Part shown: in pieces, positions 1 to 8,535 of the stretch
How positions within the stretch are numbered: position 1 is the first letter of the stretch
How the letters are laid out: each line of letters opens with the position of its first letter
NCBI RefSeq assembly: GCF_016909495.1
Contig: NZ_JAFBFW010000002.1
Location: 248,001-312,000, forward strand
Source: Pantoea coffeiphila
Lineage (GTDB): Bacteria; Pseudomonadota; Gammaproteobacteria; Enterobacterales; Enterobacteriaceae
DNA length: 64,000 nucleotides
Reading direction: 5' to 3'
Made by a program: the position numbers and the translations under genes
Notes under the pieces: model-generated
The model's input: the letters and a program-made list of their open reading frames with translations, nothing else
What the model was told of the DNA's origin: nothing
Databases searched by the model: none

Positions 1-1167
1 CTGATTGTTGCCGCCCGCTATCTTCCCAAACTGCAGCACCAGGATCTGCCGACCAGCGCCCAGCAAATCGCCCGCGAACGCGGCCTCGACCCGGACAGCA
101 AGCGGAAAGTCTACCTTCCGGTGATCCGCGCCTATCGTGTTGGCCCCGAATTAGTCGCATGGAGTGACGGCAAAAATCTGCGCGAACTGGGCATTTACCG
201 GCAGACCGGCTGCTATATCGAACGTATTCGCCGCAACGGCATTCTGGCAAATCCCGACGGCGATGCGGTACTCCAGCCCGGCGACGAGATTTCGCTGGTG
301 GGGTACCCGGATGCCCATTCGCGCCTGGACCCCAGCTTCCGCAACGGCAAAGAGGTGTTCGACCGCGATCTGCTGGACATGCGCATCGTTAATGAAGAAA
401 TCGTGGTCAAAAATAACAATGCGGTCAACAAGCGGCTCAGCCAGCTCAAACTGACCGATCACGGCTGCTTCCTCAACCGGGTTATCCGCAGCCAGATTGA
501 AATGCCGATCGACGACAGCATCATCCTGAATAAAGGTGATGTGCTGCACATCAGCGGTGAAGCAAAGCGCGTGAAGTCCGTTGCTGACCGCATTGGCTTT
601 ATTTCGATCCACAGCCAGGTAACCGACCTGCTGGCCTTCTGCTCCTTCTTTATCATCGGTCTGATGATCGGCATGATTAACTTCCAGTTCAGCAGCTTCA
701 ACTTTGGCATTGGTAATGCCGCCGGGCTGCTGTTTTCCGGGATCATGCTCGGTTTCCTACGGGCTAACCACCCAACGTTTGGTTATATCCCGCAGGGCGC
801 ACTGACGATGGTGAAAGAGTTTGGCCTGATGGTGTTTATGGCTGGCGTCGGGCTGAGCGCGGGCAGCGGAATTAATCAGGGGCTGGGTGAAACCGGTCTG
901 CTGATGCTGGCGGCCGGCCTGATTGTCAGCCTGCTGCCGGTGGTGATCTGTTTCCTGTTTGGTGCGCTGGTGCTTAAGATGAACCGCGCCCTGCTGTTTG
1001 GTGCCATTATGGGCGCACGGACCTGTGCTCCGGCGATGGAAATTATCAGCGACACGGCGCGCAGCAACATCCCGGCACTGGGATATGCAGGAACTTATGC
1101 GATTGCTAACGTTTTGCTTACGCTCGCCGGTACGCTGATCGTGGTAATCTGGCCAATTTTCGGCTGA
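1..1167 (+). CDS. ybjL: YbjL-family inner-membrane transporter, 3' part (5' end outside window)
   Basis: The frame is open from base 1 and 388 residues are visible. The E. coli protein has about 561, so roughly the N-terminal third is missing. Residues about 40-190 are soluble and look like two RCK/TrkA-C regulatory domains (motifs [12 protein letters not shown] and VLQPGDEI, then [12 protein letters not shown]). The last 180 residues form hydrophobic segments of the AspT/YidE/YbjL antiporter family, with motifs [20 protein letters not shown] and [16 protein letters not shown]. Known members of the wider family include the aspartate:alanine exchanger AspT; the substrate of YbjL itself is not known. 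Near identity to E. coli YbjL along the visible part, plus ybjG next door, supports the name. A terminator follows. Confidence 0.93.
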   Translation: MIVAARYLPKLQHQDLPTSAQQIARERGLDPDSKRKVYLPVIRAYRVGPELVAWSDGKNLRELGIYRQTGCYIERIRRNGILANPDGDAVLQPGDEISLVGYPDAHSRLDPSFRNGKEVFDRDLLDMRIVNEEIVVKNNNAVNKRLSQLKLTDHGCFLNRVIRSQIEMPIDDSIILNKGDVLHISGEAKRVKSVADRIGFISIHSQVTDLLAFCSFFIIGLMIGMINFQFSSFNFGIGNAAGLLFSGIMLGFLRANHPTFGYIPQGALTMVKEFGLMVFMAGVGLSAGSGINQGLGETGLLMLAAGLIVSLLPVVICFLFGALVLKMNRALLFGAIMGARTCAPAMEIISDTARSNIPALGYAGTYAIANVLLTLAGTLIVVIWPIFG

Positions 1168-1260
1168 CTAAAAATATTTAGGGACTTCAGAGAACTTTTA
1201 TGGCGGGGTGCAGTCTGAATTAATGCCACTGCTTTTCTTTGAAATCCCCAAATTGAGGAG

Positions 1261-1292
1261 CCCGTTAAACGTTATGTTTAGCGGGTTTTTTT
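1261..1292 (+). terminator. Rho-independent terminator of ybjL
   Basis: CCCGTTAAAC pairs with GTTTAGCGGG (one G-T wobble) around a GTTAT loop and is followed by seven T residues. It lies about 95 bases after the ybjL stop and upstream of the next gene, so it should separate the two transcripts. Confidence 0.85.
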
Positions 1293-1402
1293 CTTTTCTG
1301 CTCCGTGACTTCCGCAGCACCCTTTCCTTCCGCTCTTAATGTTGCCTTAAGCGCTTTCAGGCATCGTAGACTCCCTGTACTTATCGCCAAAGCGTCATAA
1401 AA

Positions 1403-2131
1403 ATGTCATCAATTCTCAACAAACCCGAAACGAAGCGCGTAATTAGGAGGGAAGCTCTTTACCCTCTTCCGGCTGACTTTTATTTTAAGCAATCCGTGCT
1501 GTTAGTACTGAGCGCGATGTTTCTGATTTGGCTGTCGCGCAGTGAAAGCTGGGACATGGCCATTAGCCAGATGTGGTACGACCCGTTGAGTCAGCGGTTT
1601 CCATGGAAAGATAACGTCTGGCTGGATGTGATTAACCACCGCCTGTTAAAAGACCTGGTCATCGGCGGCGGTGTACTGCTGCTGATTGCCGGGATCGTAC
1701 GCCGCCAGTGGCGATGGGTACTGGTGGCACTGCTGATGGGTATCGGACCGCTGGTGGTTGGTGTGCTGAAAAGCAGCAGTGCGCACTCCTGCCCGTGGGA
1801 CCTGGTGCAGTTTGGTGGTCATGCCGTTTCCTATCCGCTATTTGGATCTATTCCCGAAAATAGCGGGCCGGGCCGCTGCTTCCCTGGGGGGCATGCCTCC
1901 AGCGGATTCAGTGCGATGGCGCTGTTTTTCCTGTTCTGGCCCCGTCGCCCGCGCCTCGCCTGGTGCTGCTGGTGGGCGGCGCTGGTACTGGGGACGGCCA
2001 TGGGCTTTGGTCAGATTATGCGAGGCGCACACTTCATGTCCCACAACCTCTGGGCAGCGTGGTGGGTATGGCTGACGCAGTGTGTAATTTTCGGGTGCGT
2101 GACGCATCTGTTTAAAATGAAGAGGAAATAA
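1403..2131 (+). CDS. PAP2-family membrane phosphatase
   Basis: A 242-residue protein with about five or six hydrophobic segments. It carries a divergent PAP2 (type 2 phosphatidic acid phosphatase) signature: K-x6-CPW around residue 125, CFPGGHASSGFS near residue 160, and RGAHFMSHNLW near residue 205. These correspond to the three classical motifs KX6RP, PSGH and SRX5HX3D in the sub-family where the first motif reads CPWD. The likely substrate is a lipid phosphate or diphosphate at the periplasmic face (lipid A, undecaprenyl diphosphate or phospholipid), but the sequence does not say which. Only five bases separate it from ybjG, a second PAP2 enzyme, so the pair is probably co-transcribed. No strong ribosome-binding site precedes the ATG, so the start is less certain than the frame. 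Confidence 0.8.
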   Translation: MSSILNKPETKRVIRREALYPLPADFYFKQSVLLVLSAMFLIWLSRSESWDMAISQMWYDPLSQRFPWKDNVWLDVINHRLLKDLVIGGGVLLLIAGIVRRQWRWVLVALLMGIGPLVVGVLKSSSAHSCPWDLVQFGGHAVSYPLFGSIPENSGPGRCFPGGHASSGFSAMALFFLFWPRRPRLAWCCWWAALVLGTAMGFGQIMRGAHFMSHNLWAAWWVWLTQCVIFGCVTHLFKMKRK

Positions 2132-2136
2132 ATACA

Positions 2137-2745
2137 ATGATGGAAGAGATTAACCGCTCGCTGTTTCTCTGGATTAATGCCAACGGCGACTCGCCGGGAT
2201 GGCTGATCGCACTGGCAACGTTTATCGCCCGCGACGTGATTGCCATCGTCCCGCTGATGATCGTCGTACTGTGGCTGTGGGGGCCACGCAGCCAGCTGAC
2301 CTCGCAGCGCGTGCTGGTGGTGAAAACCGGTGTGGCGCTGCTGTATGCGCTGGCAATATCCTGGAGCCTCGGCCATCTTTTCCCGCATCCTCGCCCCTTC
2401 GCAATCGGGCTTGGCCACCAGTATCTTGCCCATGCCCCTGATGACTCCTACCCCAGCGATCACGGCACGGTGATCTTTACCTTTGCACTGGCGTTTATTG
2501 CCTGGCATCGCATCTGGTCCGGTGCCGTACTGCTGGCTACCGGTGCGGCTATCGCCTGGTCACGCATCTACCTTGGCGTCCACTGGCCAATGGATATGCT
2601 GGGCGGGCTGCTGGTCGGCGTATTGTCCTGCCTGTTTGCACAAATTTTCTGGCTGATGTTCGGTAGTCGCCTGTTACCGCTGCTCTCTTCTCTTTATCGA
2701 ACGGTATTTGCTTTTCCAATCAGTAAAGGCTGGGTACGCCACTAA
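2137..2745 (+). CDS. ybjG: Undecaprenyl-diphosphatase YbjG (BcrC type)
   Basis: 202 residues, closely resembling E. coli YbjG from end to end, including the C-terminal ISKGWVRH. PAP2 motifs are present: HLFPHPRPF near residue 86, YPSDHGTVIFTFALAF near 105 and SRIYLGVHWPMDMLGG near 147. The family dephosphorylates undecaprenyl diphosphate at the outer face of the inner membrane to recycle the lipid carrier for peptidoglycan and O-antigen synthesis, and confers bacitracin tolerance. AGAGGAAA lies about ten bases before the first of two adjacent ATGs; either could be used. Its position near dacC matches E. coli. Confidence 0.93.
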   Translation: MMEEINRSLFLWINANGDSPGWLIALATFIARDVIAIVPLMIVVLWLWGPRSQLTSQRVLVVKTGVALLYALAISWSLGHLFPHPRPFAIGLGHQYLAHAPDDSYPSDHGTVIFTFALAFIAWHRIWSGAVLLATGAAIAWSRIYLGVHWPMDMLGGLLVGVLSCLFAQIFWLMFGSRLLPLLSSLYRTVFAFPISKGWVRH

Positions 2746-2753
2746 TTATTTGA

Positions 2754-2775
2754 CGGGCCGGAATCCTCCGGCCCG
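2754..2775. terminator. GC-rich hairpin after ybjG
   Basis: CGGGCCGGA pairs perfectly with TCCGGCCCG around an ATCC loop, ten bases after the ybjG stop. No T-run follows on the + strand, so it may be a weak terminator or a 3'-end protecting stem. Confidence 0.5.
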
Positions 2776-3264
2776 CAACGCCAGGATAAACCTCTTCCTC
2801 TCCCTCCACTTTTCTTATTGCGCAATAAATCCGAATTAAATGCTGCCTGCTCACTGCCGTTGCGCAATTGATTAAACCAGCAACACTTCAATCCATGAAT
2901 TTAAAATAACTCATTGTTTTTAATAAAATATAAAAAATGGCGCTAACAAAAAACAGCCAACAAGACTACTATTTAACCATTTAAAAAACCTTAAATTCAG
3001 TTTAAATGCCTGTTAAGAAAGCAGTTACCTGGTAGATAATCCCTGCAAAACCTCCTCCAACAGATGTTCACACCAAAAAAGGTAATAGAATTGTGACTGC
3101 GATCACCGGTAATAGATCATCCAGTGCTTTCATCTATTTTTTCTGATGGTAGAGTGTGCGCCATAAAAATCAGAGTGATTAATTAAATCCGTTATCGGTA
3201 ATTAAAAATTGCTGTGCGGATGTTAAGCGATTTAATTAATTGTTTTTAAACACTGGAGAAAGTG
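2776..3264 (+). promoter_or_regulatory. Long AT-rich upstream region of sdaC with CRP-like site
   Basis: About 490 bases without a convincing gene, much richer in A+T than its neighbours, especially 2870-3010. A good CRP-like site lies at 3090-3109: TGTGA, six bases, then TCACC (consensus TGTGA-N6-TCACA). It is about 165 bases upstream of the sdaC start. E. coli sdaC is known to be activated by CRP, which fits. No reliable -35/-10 pair was assigned. Confidence 0.6.
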
Positions 3265-4548
3265 ATGGACTCATCCCAAACAGCGGTGCTCAATCCCGTA
3301 GCCCCTCAGGATGCCAGTACGTGGCGTAAAACCGACACCATGTGGATGCTGGGCCTGTACGGCACGGCCATTGGCGCAGGTGTGCTGTTCCTGCCGATTA
3401 ACGCCGGAATCGGTGGCCTGATCCCACTGATCATTATGGCGCTGCTGGCCTTCCCGATGACGTTCTTTGCCCACCGGGGACTGTGCCGCTTCGTGCTTTC
3501 AGGCAGCAAACCTGACGGCGATATTACCGAAGTGGTGGAAGAACACTTTGGTGTGGGTGCCGGTAAGCTGATCACCCTGCTCTATTTCTTCGCCATCTAC
3601 CCTATCCTGCTGGTTTACAGCGTGGCAATTACCAACACCGTCGAAAGCTTTATGACCCATCAGCTGCATATGCAGGCACCGCCGCGCGCGCTGCTGTCGC
3701 TGATCCTGATCGTCGGCCTGATGACCATCGTGCGTTTTGGTAAAGACATTATCGTCAGAACCATGAGCATGCTGGTGTATCCGTTTGTTCTGGTGCTGAT
3801 GGCGCTGGCGCTGTATCTGATCCCACACTGGAACAGCTCGATTTTCAACAACGTCAGCCTGAGCGGCAGCGGCAGTGGTCTGCTGATGACGCTGTGGCTG
3901 GCGATCCCGGTGATGGTCTTCTCCTTCAATCACTCGCCGATTATTTCCGCCTTTGCCGTTGCCAAACGCGGTGAGTACGGAGACATGGCCGAGAATAAAT
4001 GCTCACGCATCCTGGCCCGTAGCCATATCATGATGGTGATTACAGTGATGTTCTTTGTGTTCAGCTGCGTGCTGAGCCTGTCACCGGAAAACCTGGCGGA
4101 AGCCAAAGCGCAGAACATTTCTATCCTGTCCTACCTGGCAAACCACTTCAGCACTCCGCTGATGGCGTGGCTGGCACCGATGATTGCCATCGTGGCGATC
4201 ACCAAATCTTTCCTCGGCCACTATCTTGGCGCGCGTGAAGGCTTCAACGGTACAGTTAATAAGATGCTGCGCAGCCGTGGTAAAACTATCGCTGAAAATA
4301 AACTGAACCGCTTTACCGCGCTGTTTATGCTGGTAACGACCTGGATTGTTGCCACGCTGAACCCGAGCATTCTCGGCCTGATCGAAAGCCTGGGCGGCCC
4401 GATTATCGCCGTGCTGCTGTTCCTGATGCCGATGTATGCCATTAACAAAGTTCCGGCAATGCGCAAGTACAGCGGCAAGCTGAGCAACGTGTTTGTGGTG
4501 CTGGTAGGCCTGGTGGCGATTTCCGCCGTGGTTTACGATTTAATCTGA
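3265..4548 (+). CDS. sdaC: Serine/H+ symporter SdaC (HAAAP family)
   Basis: 427 residues from the ATG that follows GGAG by six bases; a GTG one codon earlier is in frame but less likely. The protein has about eleven hydrophobic segments and matches E. coli SdaC nearly throughout: WRKTDTMWMLGLYGTAIGAG at the N-terminus, DITEVVEEHFGVGAGKLITL, and SFLGHYLGAREGFNG in the C-terminal half. The family imports L-serine with protons across the inner membrane. In E. coli sdaC is followed by the serine deaminase gene sdaB at another locus. Here it stands alone between ybjG and dacC with terminator-like hairpins on both sides, so either this is a relocated copy or the genome carries more than one. A paralogous hydroxy/aromatic amino acid permease cannot be excluded. 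Confidence 0.88.
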   Translation: MDSSQTAVLNPVAPQDASTWRKTDTMWMLGLYGTAIGAGVLFLPINAGIGGLIPLIIMALLAFPMTFFAHRGLCRFVLSGSKPDGDITEVVEEHFGVGAGKLITLLYFFAIYPILLVYSVAITNTVESFMTHQLHMQAPPRALLSLILIVGLMTIVRFGKDIIVRTMSMLVYPFVLVLMALALYLIPHWNSSIFNNVSLSGSGSGLLMTLWLAIPVMVFSFNHSPIISAFAVAKRGEYGDMAENKCSRILARSHIMMVITVMFFVFSCVLSLSPENLAEAKAQNISILSYLANHFSTPLMAWLAPMIAIVAITKSFLGHYLGAREGFNGTVNKMLRSRGKTIAENKLNRFTALFMLVTTWIVATLNPSILGLIESLGGPIIAVLLFLMPMYAINKVPAMRKYSGKLSNVFVVLVGLVAISAVVYDLI

Positions 4549-4559
4549 TGTTCCTCAGC

Positions 4560-4581
4560 GGGCGGACCGACCGGTCCGCCC
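4560..4581. terminator. Hairpin between convergent sdaC and dacC
   Basis: GGGCGGACC pairs perfectly with GGTCCGCCC around GACC, between the two convergent stop codons. It lacks a T-run on either strand but is the only strong stem there, so it probably serves both transcripts. Confidence 0.6.
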
Positions 4582-4615
4582 CTGCTTCACGAGCGTAAGT
4601 CAGCAACAATTAGCG

Positions 4616-5806
4616 TTAGCTAAACAGCCCGGTGATTTTCATCACGATAAAGTCCCAGATACGGCCAAAGAATCCCGCCTCTTTCACTTCTTCCAATACC
4701 ACCAGCGGACGCTGATCGATGGATTTGCCATCCAGCTGGAAATCAATGGTGCCAACCACCTGATTTTTTGCCAGCGGCGCAGTGAGCTGCGGCTGAGTCA
4801 GCGTAAAGCTGGCTTTCAGATTCTTCATCTGTCCCTTCGGCACGGTGATTGCCGCATCCTTAGCAACACCAAGATTGACCTCGCTTTGCTCACCGTACCA
4901 GACGCGCTGCGTGGCAAACGGTTTACCGGCCTTTATCGGGGTCACCGTTTCATAAAAACGGAACCCCCAGGTCAACAGCTTCTCGCTTTCACGCATGCGA
5001 ATCGCATCGGTTGCCGTCCCCAGCACCACGGAAATCAGCCGCTGATCGCCGTCAACCGCCGATGCGACAAGGTTATTTCCCGCGCCGGAAGTATGGCCGG
5101 TCTTAATGCCGTCCACCTGCAAATTGGTGCTCCACAGCAGGCGATTACGGTTGTACTGGCGGATTTTATTGAAAGTAAACTCTTTCTCTTTGTGAATCGC
5201 ATACTCATCGGGCACATCGCGGATTAGGGCCTGACCAATCAGCGCCATATCACGAGCGGTACTGTACTGCCCGTCAGAATCCAGCCCGTGTACGGTCTTA
5301 AAATGGGTATTCTGTAAACCCAGCGCCTTCGCGTAATTGTTCATCAGGCCAACGAAAGAATCCTGACTGCCCGCAACATAATCCGCCAGGGCGATACTGG
5401 CGTCATTGCCGGACTGAATGATAATGCCTTTGTTCAGCTCTGAAACCGGGATGCGATCCCCCGGCTTCAGGAACATCAGCGATGACCCCTGCAATACTGG
5501 ATTGCCGGTCGCCCAGGCATCTTTACCCACGGTGACCATATCATCTTTGTTAATTTTGCCGGATTTCAACGCCTGACCAATCACATAGCTGGCCATCATT
5601 TTGGTCAGGCTGGCCGGATCGAGGCGATCGTCCGCCTTGTATTCCGTCAGCACTTTACCGCTGTTGTAATCCATCAATATCCAGGCTTTGGCATCAATTT
5701 GAGGCGCAGCAGGAGCCTGTTCAGCGTAGGCCGCTGGCAGTGTCAATAACACCGTTGTGGCAGTGACCAGCGTAATAACGCTGGCAGAAAGGAGTTTTTT
5801 CTTCAT
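4616..5806 (-). CDS. dacC: D-alanyl-D-alanine carboxypeptidase DacC (PBP6)
   Basis: 396 residues from the ATG that opens a clear signal peptide ([16 protein letters not shown]..., cleavage about AYA-EQ); 15 codons upstream are in frame but do not look like an export signal. Active-site motifs of class C low-molecular-weight PBPs are present: SLTK (nucleophile Ser) in [12 protein letters not shown] in IQSGNDA, and KTG in [12 protein letters not shown]. The C-terminal amphipathic helix ([18 protein letters not shown]) anchors the enzyme to the outer face of the inner membrane. It trims the terminal D-Ala from peptidoglycan pentapeptides. Synteny with yliI and ybjG favours dacC over the paralogue dacA, though a few segments read like DacA. 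Confidence 0.9.
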   Translation of the reverse strand: MKKKLLSASVITLVTATTVLLTLPAAYAEQAPAAPQIDAKAWILMDYNSGKVLTEYKADDRLDPASLTKMMASYVIGQALKSGKINKDDMVTVGKDAWATGNPVLQGSSLMFLKPGDRIPVSELNKGIIIQSGNDASIALADYVAGSQDSFVGLMNNYAKALGLQNTHFKTVHGLDSDGQYSTARDMALIGQALIRDVPDEYAIHKEKEFTFNKIRQYNRNRLLWSTNLQVDGIKTGHTSGAGNNLVASAVDGDQRLISVVLGTATDAIRMRESEKLLTWGFRFYETVTPIKAGKPFATQRVWYGEQSEVNLGVAKDAAITVPKGQMKNLKASFTLTQPQLTAPLAKNQVVGTIDFQLDGKSIDQRPLVVLEEVKEAGFFGRIWDFIVMKITGLFS

Positions 5807-6081
5807 GGCGTGACCGGATATCCATTTGAAAGACGTGTATTCGAAGCGCAATCGGGTACAGAGCCACCCTACACTAAGACGTTACATCACTTAAAAGAAC
5901 CTTCGAACCGTAAAGTTTCTTAGAGTTTATTAGATAAATCTTAACCTTGCCTGTCATGATGGGTAAATAATCGCCAACCCCGACACGATTACACCAGGAC
6001 TAATTCTGAATTAGGGCTAAACGGTTAAGCCTGTCACAATAATTCGCTACTCTGAGAGCAATCTGCTGAGGAGGAGTGACC

Positions 6082-6738
6082 ATGGATCTCGCACTGTTTG
6101 ACCTGGATGAAACTATTATTTGTGAAGACAGCACAGGATTATGGCTACACTGGCTGGTTTCTCAGGGCTTCGCCCCTCCCGCGATCCTTCAACAGGAGCA
6201 GGCGCTGATGGATCGGTACTATCAGGGAACTCTTTCAATGGAAGAATATATGGATACCACGCTTGCACCGCTGGCGGGCCTGGCGACCTCGACGGTTAGC
6301 GGCTGGATACGTCGATTTATCCAGCGTGACATTGTGCCACGCGTCTATCCGGCGGCACGCGAGCGTATGCGCTGGCATCAGCAGCGCGGCGATACGGTAA
6401 TGGTGATTTCCGCCAGCGGCGAGCATCTGGTGGCCCCCATTGCGCAACGCCTGGGTGCCGATTGCGCACTGGCGATTGGCGTCGAGGTGGTCGACAGCCG
6501 CTACAGTGGCAAAATCTTCGGACCGCTGACCTATAAAGAAGGCAAGGTGGAGTGCGTTAATCGCTGGCTGTCTCAGAGCAGCGCCCGTCAGTTTGAGAAA
6601 ACCTGGGCCTACAGCGACTCAATAAACGATCTGCCGATGCTGGAAAATGCCGATCGCCCGCACGTGGTGAATCCGGCCGATACACTGCTCTCCCTGGCGC
6701 AGCAGCGCGGCTGGGAAGTGTGTAACTGGGTACGTTAG
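6082..6738 (+). CDS. HAD superfamily subfamily IB phosphatase
   Basis: 218 residues. The start is the ATG seven bases after a strong GAGGAG site; a GTG two codons earlier is unlikely. HAD motifs are all visible: motif I FDLDETI (nucleophile and acid Asp) at residues 6-12, motif II ISASG near residue 113, a lysine in TYKEGK near 155, and motif III YSDSINDLPML near 179. This is the phosphoserine-phosphatase-like IB group, soluble and Mg-dependent. Relatives act on phosphoserine, phosphatidylglycerol phosphate or small phosphomonoesters, and the substrate cannot be read from sequence. It is convergent with yliI, only ten bases apart at the 3' ends, and divergent from dacC. Confidence 0.85.
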   Translation: MDLALFDLDETIICEDSTGLWLHWLVSQGFAPPAILQQEQALMDRYYQGTLSMEEYMDTTLAPLAGLATSTVSGWIRRFIQRDIVPRVYPAARERMRWHQQRGDTVMVISASGEHLVAPIAQRLGADCALAIGVEVVDSRYSGKIFGPLTYKEGKVECVNRWLSQSSARQFEKTWAYSDSINDLPMLENADRPHVVNPADTLLSLAQQRGWEVCNWVR

Positions 6739-6748
6739 ACGCTGTACT

Positions 6749-7861
6749 TCAGGGAGCCAGCCCCACCCGCAGCAGCTTGCCGTCGGACTCATCGGTGAGC
6801 AGATACAGCCAGCCGTCCGGCCCCACGCGGACATCGCGAATGCGCTCGCCGCGATCCTCAAGCAGGCGCTGCTGATCGACTACCCGCTCGCCGTTCAGGC
6901 TGAGCCGAATCAGATTCTTTTCCTTCAGCGCGCCGATAAACAGCGAGTTTTTCCACTGCGAAAAGCGGTCGCTGTTATAAAATGCCATACCGCTGATAGC
7001 GGGTGAAACCTTCCAGTACCAGATCGGCTGCAGCGTTCCCTCAACCTCGCCGCCTTTTGAGCCGGGAACTTTCGCGCCGCTGTAATCGATACCCCAGGTC
7101 GCCAGCGGCCAGCCGTAGTTGGCCCCTTTACGTAAAATATTCACTTCATCACCGCCGCGTGGACCGTGTTCGCTCTCCCACATCTGCCGGGTCCAGGGAT
7201 TGAGCGCCAGCCCCTGCGGGTTGCGCATTCCCCACGTCCAGATTTCCGGGCGCGCCCCTGCTTTACCCACTAGCGGATTATCCGGCGGTATTGAACCATC
7301 CGCCTTCAGCCGCACAATTTTTCCCTGTAGCGCATTCAGATCCTGCGCTTTTTCCGCCTGGAAGTTATCCCCGAAGGCAATAAACAGATCGCCACTGTCG
7401 TCGAAGGCCATGCGGGTACCCAGATTAGCCCCGCCGGAAAGGCCCGGCTGCTGGCGGATCACTTCGCGGAAATCGCTGAGCTGCTGATAATCCTCGCTCA
7501 ATCTGCCATAACCTACGGCAGCCCCACCGCGTCCATCCGACTCGCCTCGCGTATAGCTCAGCCAGACGCGGCGGCTCTCGGCAAAGTCGGGGGCCAGCAC
7601 TACGTCAAGCAGGCCACCCTGACTGCGGATCCAGACTTCCGGTACGCCTTTAAGCGGCGCAGATAGCCCTTTTCCGGCCTGCCAGCGCCGGAGCTCGCCG
7701 GATCGTTCAGTGATTAACATCCCCTGATTATCAGGTAAGAACGCCAGTGCCCAGGGATGATTAAGGCCATCCTGTAGTTCCTCAACCGTTACGTTTTCCG
7801 CCATCGCCGTCGGGCTAAACAGCAGTACAAGCAGGCTAACAGCGGCCAGAGGTTTGAACAT
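6749..7861 (-). CDS. yliI: PQQ-dependent aldose sugar dehydrogenase YliI (Asd)
   Basis: 370 residues with an N-terminal signal peptide (cleavage about AMA-EN), so periplasmic. The sequence follows the soluble glucose-dehydrogenase / GSDH beta-propeller family: HPWALAFLPD at the start, GGLLDVVLAPDF, WTWGMRNPQGLALNP, WESEHGPRGGDEVN and GANYGWPLATWG. These are the PQQ and Ca-binding loop regions in known structures. It oxidises aldoses using PQQ and passes electrons to the respiratory chain. GGAGAG precedes the ATG. Repeat element A lies in the sense orientation about 180 bases upstream of this start and could be part of its leader. Confidence 0.9.
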   Translation of the reverse strand: MFKPLAAVSLLVLLFSPTAMAENVTVEELQDGLNHPWALAFLPDNQGMLITERSGELRRWQAGKGLSAPLKGVPEVWIRSQGGLLDVVLAPDFAESRRVWLSYTRGESDGRGGAAVGYGRLSEDYQQLSDFREVIRQQPGLSGGANLGTRMAFDDSGDLFIAFGDNFQAEKAQDLNALQGKIVRLKADGSIPPDNPLVGKAGARPEIWTWGMRNPQGLALNPWTRQMWESEHGPRGGDEVNILRKGANYGWPLATWGIDYSGAKVPGSKGGEVEGTLQPIWYWKVSPAISGMAFYNSDRFSQWKNSLFIGALKEKNLIRLSLNGERVVDQQRLLEDRGERIRDVRVGPDGWLYLLTDESDGKLLRVGLAP

Positions 7862-7949
7862 TGTTTTCTCTCCGTAACGGGATGTATCAGATAACCGTAG
7901 CGAATCGGGGCTAAAGCGGCGGGCTTTTTACAAAACCTTAATGAGGAAT

Positions 7950-7973
7950 GGGAAATCCGCAGCGCTGAACGGA
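7950..7973 (+). repeat. Fragment of the ANGGA-hairpin repeat family
   Basis: The stretch AATCCGCAGCGCTGAACG is the conserved left inner border of repeat copies B and D, with GGGA just before it. No arms or hairpins follow, so this is a truncated remnant in the yliI upstream region. Confidence 0.6.
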
Positions 7974-8044
7974 ATCCATCACTATTGATTCGTGTATGGT
8001 ATGAGTTCATGCACATGCCGCTGAGGGATGGGTGCATGAGGTTC

Positions 8045-8236
8045 AGCCTCTGCTGCTGCTCCGGGCGGTCCTCGCGCCGCGTTGCGGTGCCTTCGGTTAC
8101 GCCATTTCGCCGACGGATCGGCCAGGATTGAACGTCCCTGTTCAAACCCGGCCTGATGGCAGCGTCCCTGCTGCCTTCTCCTGGCGTAATGCCTCCACCT
8201 CAGCGCTGCGGATGCCCTTACGCAGCAGCAGAGGCT
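8045..8236 (-). repeat. Structured repeat copy A (ANGGA-hairpin family)
   Basis: A 192-base element closed by a perfect 15-bp inverted repeat (8045-8059 with 8222-8236), extended inward by a GGGC pair after a bulge. Read on the - strand it contains hairpin I (GGCAGC, loop AGGGAC, GCTGCC; 8158-8175) and hairpin II (stem TTGAAC/GTTCAA inside GGCCGGG/CCTGGCC, loop AGGGAC; 8120-8153). It also has the conserved GCCAGGA and CCGCAACGCGG blocks. It shares its core with copies B, C and D but not its arm sequence. Not protein coding: the overlapping open frames are unrelated between copies. Confidence 0.85.
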
Positions 8237-8343
8237 TTCCCCTTTGAGCTTATCATCGCTGCCTGAACGTCGTTTTAGCATTAGATGTAAGCATGAACCT
8301 ACAGAGTTATTTAAAGATCAGGCAACGCAAAAGTCAGAAAGCA

Positions 8344-8535
8344 GGCTGGCCGTGCCCCCGCTCGGGCAATCCGCAGCGCTGAACGCAGAGAGGAAGCCAG
8401 GATTCGCCTGCATGGACGCAGGCGAAAGGCCCAGCCGCGCAGGACGCGCGTCTGGGCCGGTCCGTGAGGCTGACGAATGAAGTGAAGGAACCGCAACGCG
8501 GCGCGAGGACCGCCCGAACGGGGGCACGGCCAGCC
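8344..8535 (+). repeat. Structured repeat copy B (ANGGA-hairpin family)
   Basis: A 192-base element with 24-bp inverted arms (8344-8367 with 8512-8535; 23 of 24 positions pair). Hairpin I is TTCGCCTGC/GCAGGCGAA with loop ATGGAC (8403-8426). Hairpin II is GGCCCAG/CTGGGCC outside CGCGC/GCGCG with loop AGGAC (8428-8458). A third small stem is CCGC-AA-CGCGG near 8491. The + strand carries the GGA loops. It lies about 185 bases upstream of the AEC permease start, so it could be in that gene's 5' leader. Confidence 0.85.

Noticed and set aside
8045-8535. ERIC or transposon-derived (MITE) explanation for the structured repeats
   Set aside because: The remembered ERIC core is not present. Terminal arms differ between copies, no target-site duplications were seen at the element ends, and no transposase lies in the window. 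A DNA-level origin is still possible and is stated as the alternative.
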